Origin: Clostridiales bacterium
Lineage (GTDB): Bacteria > Bacillota > Clostridia > Christensenellales > Aristaeellaceae
NCBI GenBank assembly: GCA_012523405.1
Contig: JAAYIN010000083.1
Coordinates: forward strand, 1 to 64,000
Direction of reading: 5' to 3'
Length of the DNA stretch: 64,000 nt
Below are positions 8,605 through 15,446 of this stretch, in pieces; the stretch's first letter is position 1, and each line of letters opens with the position of its first letter. The notes beneath the pieces are model-generated. The model made no database searches and was not told the origin of the DNA. It was given only the letters and a program-made list of their open reading frames with translations. The position numbers and the translations under genes are program-made.

Positions 8605-9819
8605 ATGAAATTACACGGAGATTTGTTTTCAAAAATTGTATCAGATGATAATTTGAAACTTGCTCACTTTAACGCTAAAAAAGGTAAGGGCTGGTATCAA
8701 GAAGTAAAAAAAGTTAATGAAAACGTTGCAAAGGACACCGAAAACAATTTTGGTGAAATGCTGCAAAAACTTCAACAAGACTTGATTAATCATACTTATC
8801 ACACTTCAAATTATAATACGATACGGCGAAAAGAAGGGAAAAAAGTTCGTGACCTGTATAAACTTCCATATTATCCCGACCGAATCGCACAATGGGCAGT
8901 TATTCAAGTAATCGAACCGATTTTAATACGACACCTGATTTTTGATACATATTCTGCGCTTCCAAATCGAGGAATACATTTAGGACTTGAACGTGTTCAA
9001 CACGTCATGCGTCACGATGTTCCCGGTTGTCAATATTGTCTTAAAATAGACGCAAAGCATTACTATCAATCTATAAACCATGAAATTTTGAAAGATAAGT
9101 TTAGACGATTGTTTAAAGATAATGAACTGCTTTGGTTTATTGATGAAGTGATCGGAAGCGTTGAAACCGCTGATGAAAGCGACAAAGAACGATTGTCCAC
9201 CATTGAAGAATTATCAACTGAAGTGCTATCCAGGTACATTTGGGGGCGAAAAGAAACACCTGAAGAAAGAAAACTTCGATATGAAAATTCCGGTATTGGT
9301 TTACCCATTGGTAATTATTTTTCGCAATATGGCGGCAATTTCTATTTTTCGGAATTTGACCATTTCATGAAAGAAAACATTCGCGTAAAATATTATTTTC
9401 GTTACATGGATGATATCGTGATATTCGGTTCAAACAAAGAATATTTGCACAAACTTTGCTGGCAAATAAACCATTATTTTCAGACGAATTTACGAATCAC
9501 AATGAAAGAAAATTATCAAGTGTTTCCCACTTACGTCCGGGGCGTGGATTATTTAGGGTTTCGTTCTTTTTTGAATTACACCTTATTGAGAAAATCCACC
9601 TGTCAATCTTATAAACACAAAATGCTTTTAATCGCCAAAAAAGTGAAACGAGGGGCAGAAATAAGCTATTCGGATTATTGTTCTTTTAATTCTTACAAAG
9701 GATGGTTGTTACCGTGTGACCATTACCGTCTATATGAAAAATATGGCGTGCCGCTTGAAAAATATGTGGACGCTTATTATGTCAAAAACATTCAATCAAG
9801 AAAGGGTGTTAGCTCATGA
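8605..9819 (+). CDS. DGR reverse transcriptase
   Basis: 404 residues from the ATG at 8605, chosen over an upstream in-frame ATG (8584) because GAAGG lies 8 bases before it. It copies the template RNA and mutates at adenines. Visible RT motifs: KIDAKHYYQSI (about residues 147-157), the catalytic YMDD box (267-270) in FRYMDDIVIFG, and the GLPIGNYFSQ motif (232-241). The SQ ending of that last motif is characteristic of DGR enzymes, where group II introns and retrons usually have QG-x-x-x-SP. There is no maturase or endonuclease domain. The end overlaps the next tail gene (ATGA), so the RT is built into the structural operon. Its 21-base match to the fibre gene at 7593-7613 is noted separately. 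Confidence 0.95.
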   Translation: MKLHGDLFSKIVSDDNLKLAHFNAKKGKGWYQEVKKVNENVAKDTENNFGEMLQKLQQDLINHTYHTSNYNTIRRKEGKKVRDLYKLPYYPDRIAQWAVIQVIEPILIRHLIFDTYSALPNRGIHLGLERVQHVMRHDVPGCQYCLKIDAKHYYQSINHEILKDKFRRLFKDNELLWFIDEVIGSVETADESDKERLSTIEELSTEVLSRYIWGRKETPEERKLRYENSGIGLPIGNYFSQYGGNFYFSEFDHFMKENIRVKYYFRYMDDIVIFGSNKEYLHKLCWQINHYFQTNLRITMKENYQVFPTYVRGVDYLGFRSFLNYTLLRKSTCQSYKHKMLLIAKKVKRGAEISYSDYCSFNSYKGWLLPCDHYRLYEKYGVPLEKYVDAYYVKNIQSRKGVSS

Positions 9820-10085
9820 TTCTACATGGAATCGTACGTGGTACGGAAGTTCCCGAACCTGTAATAGTAGATGAATTCAGCGTATGGGTTTCGGAAAACA
9901 TTCAAGAAGTCGTTGTTCAGGACGAACAGGGGGAAAGATCAGAAATCGAATTTACTTTAACCCAATACGAAAAAGACGAATATATCAAATCACTGATCGA
10001 AGCCAATCAAGAATTCGAATTGGATATTACAAACACACAGTTGGCGCTATGTGACGTTTATGAATTGCTGACCGCTACCGTATAG
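9816..10085 (+). CDS. Small phage tail-region protein, unknown function
   Basis: 89 residues, acidic, with an N-terminal beta segment (GIVRGTEVPEPVIV) and a C-terminal helix (ANQEFELDITNTQLALCDVYELL) likely to be coiled. Proteins of this size and helix pattern occupy the XkdW/XkdX position after fibre genes in Gram-positive phages. It starts in the RT stop codon (ATGA). It is too short and lacks the four-helix composition expected of an Avd accessory protein, so I do not call it one. Confidence 0.6.
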   Translation: MILHGIVRGTEVPEPVIVDEFSVWVSENIQEVVVQDEQGERSEIEFTLTQYEKDEYIKSLIEANQEFELDITNTQLALCDVYELLTATV

Positions 10086-10101
10086 AAAAGGGGTGATTTT
10101 T

Positions 10102-10209
10102 GTGCCTAAAATTTATGCAAATTTGATTCGGAAGGGATTGAAAACACTTGAAGATGTTCCTGTTTCGCTACGTGAAACCGTGGCTAAACTTCTGGACGCT
10201 GATATTTGA
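10102..10209 (+). CDS. Very small CD1375-like phage protein
   Basis: 35 residues from GTG at 10102, preceded by AAAAGGGGTG. Translation runs PKIYANLIRKGLKTLEDVP, then SLRETVAKLL, the pattern of the CD1375/XkdX-like microproteins that follow tail-fibre genes. Its relation to the next gene (A-x-LI-KG-K-x-x-DVPE-x-L) shows they are paralogues. Function unknown. Confidence 0.7.
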   Translation: MPKIYANLIRKGLKTLEDVPVSLRETVAKLLDADI

Positions 10210-10249
10210 TTTCACGTTCCAAATAATCTTTCGAAAGGGGGTGAATGAT

Positions 10250-10375
10250 GTGGCAATTGTTTACGCTACGTTGATCGTAAAGGGTAAAAAGAATTATTCG
10301 GATGTCCCGGAACGCTTGATGGTGCAGGTCAAAGAAATTTTGATTGCGCTGGATTGCGGCGAAATGGCTGAATAA
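10250..10375 (+). CDS. Second CD1375-like phage microprotein
   Basis: 41 residues from GTG at 10250, 8 bases after GAAAGGGGG. Begins AIVYATLIVKGKKNYSDVPE and continues RLMVQVKEILIALDC. It is a paralogue of the 35-residue product just upstream, sharing the YA-x-LI-x-KG...DVP core. A longer in-frame ATG at 10148 exists but overlaps the first microgene and lacks a ribosome site. Function unknown; likely a minor tail or baseplate chaperone by position only. Confidence 0.68.
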   Translation: MAIVYATLIVKGKKNYSDVPERLMVQVKEILIALDCGEMAE

Positions 10376-10415
10376 GCCGTTTCGAAAGTAAGATGGGGAA
10401 ACCATCAACCCGTCA

Positions 10416-10466
10416 ATCAAAACCCCTATATGAGCTTTATATAAGACCGTATAGGGGGTTTTTGAT
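10416..10466 (+). terminator. Rho-independent terminator after the tail genes
   Basis: Fifteen-base arms, ATCAAAACCCCTATA and its near-exact complement TATAGGGGGTTTTTGAT, with a 19-base loop. The right arm carries its own T run. It separates the tail operon from the lysis genes. Confidence 0.85.
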
Positions 10467-10494
10467 TAAACCAATTGAAAGCAGGAACTAGAAC

Positions 10495-10797
10495 GTGACG
10501 ATTTATCAAATCTTATGCTTGATCGGTGTACCCTCATTTATAGCCGGGCTAATTGGGTACATCCTGAAAAAGTTAAAAGACAATAGCAAAGAAACGGAAG
10601 CGGTGAGATTAGGGGTTCAGGCTCTTTTACGTGCCCAAATGATTGCAGACTGGATTCATTATTCGGAAAAAGGAGATGCCCCCATATATGCACGTGACAA
10701 TTTTGAAAACTGCTGGAAGCAATATCATGGTTTAGGACAAAACGGCGTAATGGACAGTATTCACACTAAATTTATGGCACTTCCAACCGATTCATGA
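10495..10797 (+). CDS. Single-TM phage protein of the lysis region (holin-associated)
   Basis: 100 residues from GTG 10495. One N-terminal membrane helix (YQILCLIGVPSFIAGLIGYI) is followed by a charged linker and a conserved cytoplasmic part (LGVQALLRAQMI; APIYARDNFENCWKQYHGLG; GVMDSIHTKFMALP). I recognise this as a common protein in clostridial prophages just before the holin, often annotated only as phage protein or holin-like. It could be an antiholin or membrane anchor; that is inference from its position. Confidence 0.65.
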   Translation: MTIYQILCLIGVPSFIAGLIGYILKKLKDNSKETEAVRLGVQALLRAQMIADWIHYSEKGDAPIYARDNFENCWKQYHGLGQNGVMDSIHTKFMALPTDS

Positions 10798-10860
10798 AAA
10801 GGCAAAAAAAATGAACTATGGAAATACTCCGATGCTTCTACACTTGAAAGGATTGATTAT

Positions 10861-11079
10861 ATGAATATCAATTGGAAACAGAAATTGACTTCCCGCAAAT
10901 TTTGGGCGGCTATCACTGGTTTTATTACCGCTTTGCTCGTAACGTTTGGCGTTGACAACATGACCACGGAACAGGTGGTTGGCGTTGTTACAGCAGCGGC
11001 CACTTTAATTGCATACATCATTGGCGAAGGCATGGTGGATGCTGCAAGGGGGAACGGTGACGAAAGCGGGAATGAGTAA
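10861..11079 (+). CDS. Phage holin
   Basis: 72 residues. A short basic start (NINWKQKLTSRKFW) is followed by one strong membrane helix (AAITGFITALLVTFGV), a short turn, a second helix (VVGVVTAAATLIAYIIGEGMV) and a polar C-terminus. Size, two-helix topology and its overlap with the endolysin start (TAATG at 11077-11081) fit a small phage holin that forms the lesion releasing or activating the endolysin. Confidence 0.85.
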   Translation: MNINWKQKLTSRKFWAAITGFITALLVTFGVDNMTTEQVVGVVTAAATLIAYIIGEGMVDAARGNGDESGNE

Positions 11080-12071
11080 TGTTTAAAGCGTCCGAACTGG
11101 TAGCGTTTGCATCATCTATGATCGGAATGCCCTATTGGTATGGGACTTGTGTATATCGTTGTACAAAAGATTTGCGTCAACGAAAAGCGATTCAATATCC
11201 TTCACATTATGGGGCTTCACGCACGTCAATGTATAATCAGCATATTGCTGCAAAATCAATTTGCATGGATTGTGTGGGCTTGATTAAGGGTTTCTTTTGG
11301 ACGAACGGTGGCGAAGGCGTTGTTGATGCTATCGGCACAAATAACACGTTTTCCAGCAAGTATGGTTCTAACGGTTGCCCGGACAAAGGCGCAAACGGAT
11401 TACTTGATTGGTGTAAATCAAAAAAATGCACATGGGGCAGCATTTCAACCTTGCCCGATGTACCGGGTATCCTTTTGTTTTCTTCTGGACATGTTGGTGT
11501 ATATGTTGGTGACGGTTATGCGGTTGAAGCTCGCGGATTCGCTTACGGTGTGGTAAAAACAAAGATTACAAGTCGATCATGGAAAACGTGGTCATATCTT
11601 CCGGCTACCCTTCTTCAATATGACGGTTCTCAAAGTATTGATATTCCTGAAACACCCGTTGCAGAATACAAGCTAGGCGAAAGAACGTTGGAGAACGTTT
11701 CCCCTTATATGACGGGCGCAGACGTAACAGAACTACAAACTCGCTTGAACGCACTTGGCTTTGAATGCGGTAAAATTGATAGTAAATTTGGCGCAAGCAC
11801 TGAAAAAGGTGTTAGAGCTTTTCAAACGTCAGTAGACATTGACGTTGACGGAAAGTTTGGAAGCGAATCATTCAAAGCATTGGAAACCTTCAACGCTCAA
11901 AGCGACCCCCTCACTTTCACCGAATACACAGTTCAGCGGGGTGACACACTATGGAAGATTGCAAAAAAGCTTCTGGGTAAGGGTGGCAGATATGTTGAAA
12001 TTAAAACTTTGAATGATATGACCTCCGACATGATCAGAACGGGAAAAATTCTGAAAATCCCCAATAAATAG
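11079..12071 (+). CDS. Phage endolysin: NlpC/P60 peptidase + PG-binding + LysM
   Basis: 330 residues, no signal peptide, so export depends on the holin. Residues about 1-170 form an NlpC/P60-type cysteine peptidase with catalytic Cys65 (in MDCVGLIKG), His138 (in SSGHVGVYVGDG) and a polar third residue nearby (VEARG). Residues about 205-270 form a peptidoglycan-binding type 1 domain (VTELQTRLNALGFECG; TEKGVRAFQ; VDGKFGSES). Residues about 284-330 form a LysM domain (YTVQRGDTLWKIAKKLLG to GKILKIP). It should cut stem-peptide bonds in host peptidoglycan at lysis. Having both binding modules on one lysin is a common clostridial phage layout. Confidence 0.92.
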   Translation: MFKASELVAFASSMIGMPYWYGTCVYRCTKDLRQRKAIQYPSHYGASRTSMYNQHIAAKSICMDCVGLIKGFFWTNGGEGVVDAIGTNNTFSSKYGSNGCPDKGANGLLDWCKSKKCTWGSISTLPDVPGILLFSSGHVGVYVGDGYAVEARGFAYGVVKTKITSRSWKTWSYLPATLLQYDGSQSIDIPETPVAEYKLGERTLENVSPYMTGADVTELQTRLNALGFECGKIDSKFGASTEKGVRAFQTSVDIDVDGKFGSESFKALETFNAQSDPLTFTEYTVQRGDTLWKIAKKLLGKGGRYVEIKTLNDMTSDMIRTGKILKIPNK

Positions 12072-12163
12072 TGTTACTAACCCGTCACTAACGAATACGA
12101 TTTCACATGTTTTTCGAGTGCTTAACAGTTCAAAGAACGTTGAAAACACAGTGTTTGCGCGGG

Positions 12164-12192
12164 TTGTAGATTGAACAAAATCATGGTATACT
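12164..12192 (+). promoter_or_regulatory. Candidate sigma-A promoter for the 12233 two-component operon
   Basis: TTGTAG, 17-base spacer, TATACT; the -10 ends 40 bases before the response regulator ATG, which has a GAGGGGTG ribosome site. It probably marks the first chromosomal promoter after the prophage. Confidence 0.55.
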
Positions 12193-12232
12193 CAATATCA
12201 CAAACAGGCAAATAGAAGAGGGGTGAATCGCG

Positions 12233-12913
12233 ATGCGTCTGCTAATGATCGAGGATGATATCGCCTTATCTACTGCGACGAAAATCTCTTTGGAACGCGC
12301 AGGATATCAGGTCGATTTGTCTCCAGACGGATCAGAAGGTTTGGAGCTTGCGCTGACGGGCGCATATGATCTATTGCTCGTTGATCGCATGTTACCTGGG
12401 CTGAACGGGACGGCAGTTGTTTCGGCGATTAGGATGCGTGAGATGACAACCCCCATCATCATATTAACGGCATTGGACGGTATCAATGACCGCGTGGAAG
12501 GGCTTGATGCAGGTGCTGATGATTATCTGACCAAGCCCTTTGCAACCCAAGAATTATTGGCGAGATTACGTGCACTTAGCCGCCGCCCAAGCGGTTGGCA
12601 GCATGGTAAAATCATCGATTGGCATGACCTCTCGCTTATGCCATGGGCGAATGAACTGCATGGTCCTGCGGGGAAATGCTCGATATCAAAGCATGAATGC
12701 GATCTGCTCGAAACATTTCTCAAAGCAGGAGGGCAAACGCTCCCGCGCGCCATGCTTTTTGCTCGTATTTGGGGTGCGTATGCAGATATAGAGGACGGAA
12801 ACCTTGATCGCTATGTGCATTTTCTTCGGCGCAGACTCAAAACGGTTGGAAGCAGCGTGACGCTTAAAACAGTGTATGGTGTTGGCTATCGATTAGAGGT
12901 GGGGGCATGCTAA
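12233..12913 (+). CDS. OmpR-family response regulator
   Basis: 226 residues. The receiver domain has acidic residues D8/D9, phospho-acceptor D51 (in LLLVDRMLPG), a switch Thr in ILTALDG and the conserved Lys in YLTKPFA. A winged-helix DNA-binding domain follows (about 130-224, KHECDLLETFLK ... DRYVHFLRRRL ... TVYGVGYRLE). It controls transcription in response to the kinase whose ATG lies 7 bases inside its 3' end. It resembles the pair at 38513-40634. Target genes are not evident; the nearest downstream operon has its own YesN/YesM pair. Confidence 0.92.
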   Translation: MRLLMIEDDIALSTATKISLERAGYQVDLSPDGSEGLELALTGAYDLLLVDRMLPGLNGTAVVSAIRMREMTTPIIILTALDGINDRVEGLDAGADDYLTKPFATQELLARLRALSRRPSGWQHGKIIDWHDLSLMPWANELHGPAGKCSISKHECDLLETFLKAGGQTLPRAMLFARIWGAYADIEDGNLDRYVHFLRRRLKTVGSSVTLKTVYGVGYRLEVGAC

Positions 12914-14190
12914 AGGCACTGCGCTACAAGCTAGCCATTGCTTATACGCTGCTTGCGGGTCTTGTGCTGGTGGCGGTATCGTTTGCGGTGCAATACACGG
13001 CTGAAAGTCAGCTTGAAGCGGCATTGCTTAGCTCGTTTAAAAGCGGCGTGAATGCGATCATCTACAAGTTGCAAGGCGAAGCCATGCTGTCCCATACATG
13101 GCTGTCGCAAACCGAAGTAGGCTCACGCCAAATCATTTCCATTGAAGAAAACGATGTGCCGCTGTCATTCATGGGCGCTTGGACCCCGACCACGGCGCGT
13201 AAAACGCTCATTGAGAGTGCACTTGCAAATGATGAGGCAGCGGCACTCATGCAGCCGCTTGGGTCGCTTGAACCCTGCACGGTGACCTTCTCCCTTTTGG
13301 GAGAGAGAAACGAGCCTTATTTAGCTGCTGTCACACTGCTGTCACAAGCAGATCATGCCATACGGCTTGTCGTGATCAAGGATGTCAAACCTGAACATGA
13401 GCAAATGATTAGGCAAAGAGTGATTGTCATGCTGGTCGTTTGTGCGGGGTTGGCGCTGATCATCATTTCGGGCTGGCTGTATTCGGGTCATGCGATCAAG
13501 CCTGCGCAAATCAGCAATCAAAAACAAATCGAGTTTGTATCCCTTGCATCCCATGAGCTGAAAGCACCGCTGGCGGTGATCACGGCAAGCGTGGATGCGA
13601 TAGAGCGTCATGAGGATGATCTGTTGCTCAAGAACATCAAGACGGAAAGCACGCGCATGGCACGCTTGGTGAACGATCTTTTGCTATTATCCAGGGCTGA
13701 TGCAAGGACTTGGAGTCTGCAAAAAAGAGCAGTGGATATGGATACGGTTATGATCGAATGCTACGAAGCGTTCTATCCGATTGCCAAAGCAAAAAAAATT
13801 TCACTGCTGCTTTCATTGCCTGATGAGCGATTGCCTCGGGTTTTAGGAGACAGCGAACGAATCGCGCAGATCCTATCAATTCTACTGGACAATGCAATCG
13901 CCTATACGCCTCCGATGGGTAACGTTCAATTTGCGGTGATTGCCAGTGACCGCTATTTATCTGTGACCGTTTCCGATGATGGACAGGGCATCGCGGCGGA
14001 ATTCAAAGAGCGCGTCTTTGAACGCTTCTTTCGGGTGGAATCATCGCACTCAGACAAGTCGCATGCCGGCTTGGGTCTCCCCATCGCAAGAGAGCTCATG
14101 AGGCTTCACAATGGACGTATCAATATGGAAGAGATCACGCCGCATGGTACTAAATTCGTATTGGAATTTCCGATTGATGCTGGAAGGTGA
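12907..14190 (+). CDS. Sensor histidine kinase
   Basis: 427 residues. Membrane helices near 8-30 and 172-195 enclose an extracytoplasmic sensor region. The HisKA H-box is ASHELKAPLAV with phospho-acceptor His216, followed by an N-box (ILLDNAIAYTPP) and G-boxes (VSDDGQGI; HAGLGLPIA) of the HATPase domain. There is no clear HAMP domain. It is cotranscribed and translationally coupled with the response regulator before it. The signal sensed cannot be told from sequence. Confidence 0.9.
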   Translation: MLKALRYKLAIAYTLLAGLVLVAVSFAVQYTAESQLEAALLSSFKSGVNAIIYKLQGEAMLSHTWLSQTEVGSRQIISIEENDVPLSFMGAWTPTTARKTLIESALANDEAAALMQPLGSLEPCTVTFSLLGERNEPYLAAVTLLSQADHAIRLVVIKDVKPEHEQMIRQRVIVMLVVCAGLALIIISGWLYSGHAIKPAQISNQKQIEFVSLASHELKAPLAVITASVDAIERHEDDLLLKNIKTESTRMARLVNDLLLLSRADARTWSLQKRAVDMDTVMIECYEAFYPIAKAKKISLLLSLPDERLPRVLGDSERIAQILSILLDNAIAYTPPMGNVQFAVIASDRYLSVTVSDDGQGIAAEFKERVFERFFRVESSHSDKSHAGLGLPIARELMRLHNGRINMEEITPHGTKFVLEFPIDAGR

Positions 14191-14420
14191 AGCGCTTTGA
14201 CAAGAAGCGGATGGTTATGGCCTTTGAGATTGGTCGCTGGAACTCAGGGCGGAATATTCGCGGGAGACAGTGCCTAAGGTCAAAGCAATTCTGGAAGGTG
14301 ATGGGCAAACTCATAGAAAAAGGGATTAAGCGGCAGCTTGTCGAAAAAGGGTGGTAAGCAATAAAACAAAAATCATAGCTTATGCAGATAGGCAGCATCA
14401 ACTCAAGGGAGGGACTGCAA

Positions 14421-15446
14421 TTGAAACTGATGATCGTTGATGATGAATCTACGACGATGAACGGTCTGAAACGGCATGTCAACTGGCAGCGCTGCGGCGT
14501 TGATGATTTGCATGCGGAGGGGAATCCCTATGTTGCAGTTGAGGCCTGCGAAGCCTTTCGCCCTGACATTATCCTGTCTGATATTCGGATGACGGGTATG
14601 AACGGCATCGAAATGTGCTCGTTAATCCGTCAGCAATTGCCGGATGTGCAATTGGTATTCCTCAGCGGCTACTCCGATAAGGAATATCTAAAGGCAGCGA
14701 TTTCGCTTTTGGCGGTTGAATATGTAGAAAAACCTGTGAATATCCCCGAGCTTGAAGCAGCGATCATCAAGGCGGTAGCGAGAGTCCGTATGCTAAAGGA
14801 AACAACGGGTATCAGCGAGGAAGAAACATTGCTGGCGCGGTTTCAAAAGGCACTTGGACAGCGTGACCTTCAGCAGATGCGTGAGCTGGCGGATGCTGTT
14901 TTGGACTACCTTGAAAAACATCCTTCGACATCTAGGGCGCGGAAAATTTACTACCGTTTCGGATGTTTGCTGACAAGTGCGCTAAGACCGGAGGATTCGC
15001 CCCATAAGCGTAGCGAAACGGTGATGGCTGCGCTGCAAAGCGAAGTCACATTGGAGGGCATGGCAAGCTGGTTTTCAGACACTGTCGAAATGCTATACGC
15101 GCCTGCGGAGAGCTCGGATTACAGCACACCTGTAGCGCAGGTATTGCAACTGGTGTCCGAGCATATTACAACTGAAAATTTGTCAGTGCAATGGCTTGCG
15201 GAGCGGATTTACCTGACGCCTGCATACCTCTCCACATTGTTCAAGCAGGAAACAGGTCTGCTTCTTTCTCAGTATATTGTTGATCAACGGATGGAAATGG
15301 CTAAGCGCATATTGCTAAACCCGCGCATCACCATCGCGCAAGCCGCTCGCCGCGTGGGATATATGGATATCAAGCATTTTACCAAAGTGTTTAAAAAGGC
15401 CACAGGCGTAACGCCCAACGGGTTTCGCAGGGAGCGTACGCTATGA
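14421..15446 (+). CDS. YesN-like response regulator with AraC-type DNA-binding domain
   Basis: 341 residues from TTG 14421, 8 bases after AGGGAGGG; the upstream in-frame ATG (14382) has no ribosome site and would add residues before the conserved LMIVDDE start. The receiver domain has phospho-acceptor D54 (IILSDIRMTG) and Lys in VEKPVN. The C-terminal about 100 residues form two AraC helix-turn-helices (LSVQWLAERIYLTPAYLSTLF; TIAQAARRVGYMDIKHFTKVF). It overlaps the YesM-like kinase by 4 bases and lies just upstream of an LplABC-type importer. It is most likely the activator of that sugar operon. Confidence 0.9.
   Translation: MKLMIVDDESTTMNGLKRHVNWQRCGVDDLHAEGNPYVAVEACEAFRPDIILSDIRMTGMNGIEMCSLIRQQLPDVQLVFLSGYSDKEYLKAAISLLAVEYVEKPVNIPELEAAIIKAVARVRMLKETTGISEEETLLARFQKALGQRDLQQMRELADAVLDYLEKHPSTSRARKIYYRFGCLLTSALRPEDSPHKRSETVMAALQSEVTLEGMASWFSDTVEMLYAPAESSDYSTPVAQVLQLVSEHITTENLSVQWLAERIYLTPAYLSTLFKQETGLLLSQYIVDQRMEMAKRILLNPRITIAQAARRVGYMDIKHFTKVFKKATGVTPNGFRRERTL

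Larger units (their letters stand above)
1..12071 (+). mobile_element. Late (tail-fibre-lysis) region of a contractile-tail prophage or tailocin
   Basis: A continuous plus-strand run of tail, baseplate, fibre, holin and endolysin genes with overlapping or near-overlapping ends, in the order of the PBSX XkdO-P-Q-R-S-T-U module. The sequence is visibly richer in A/T than the chromosomal genes that begin at 12233. The left end lies outside the window, so capsid, packaging and integrase genes cannot be judged; without them this could be an integrated temperate phage or a headless tailocin (R-type bacteriocin). The right boundary probably lies between 12072 and about 12160. I could not identify an attachment-site repeat, because the left junction is not present. 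Confidence 0.9.

Noticed and set aside
9816-10085. Possible Avd accessory protein
   Set aside because: 89 residues, acidic, with one beta segment and one helix, and placed like an XkdX-type tail protein; it lacks the four-helix composition expected.
12072-12163. Attachment site of the prophage
   Set aside because: No short direct repeat can be matched because the left junction is outside the window.
14194-14360. Open frame reading FDKKRMVMAFEIGRWNSG and so on, after the histidine kinase
   Set aside because: No start with a ribosome site, no recognised domain, and two frames each give only half-convincing peptides; at best a decayed gene fragment.
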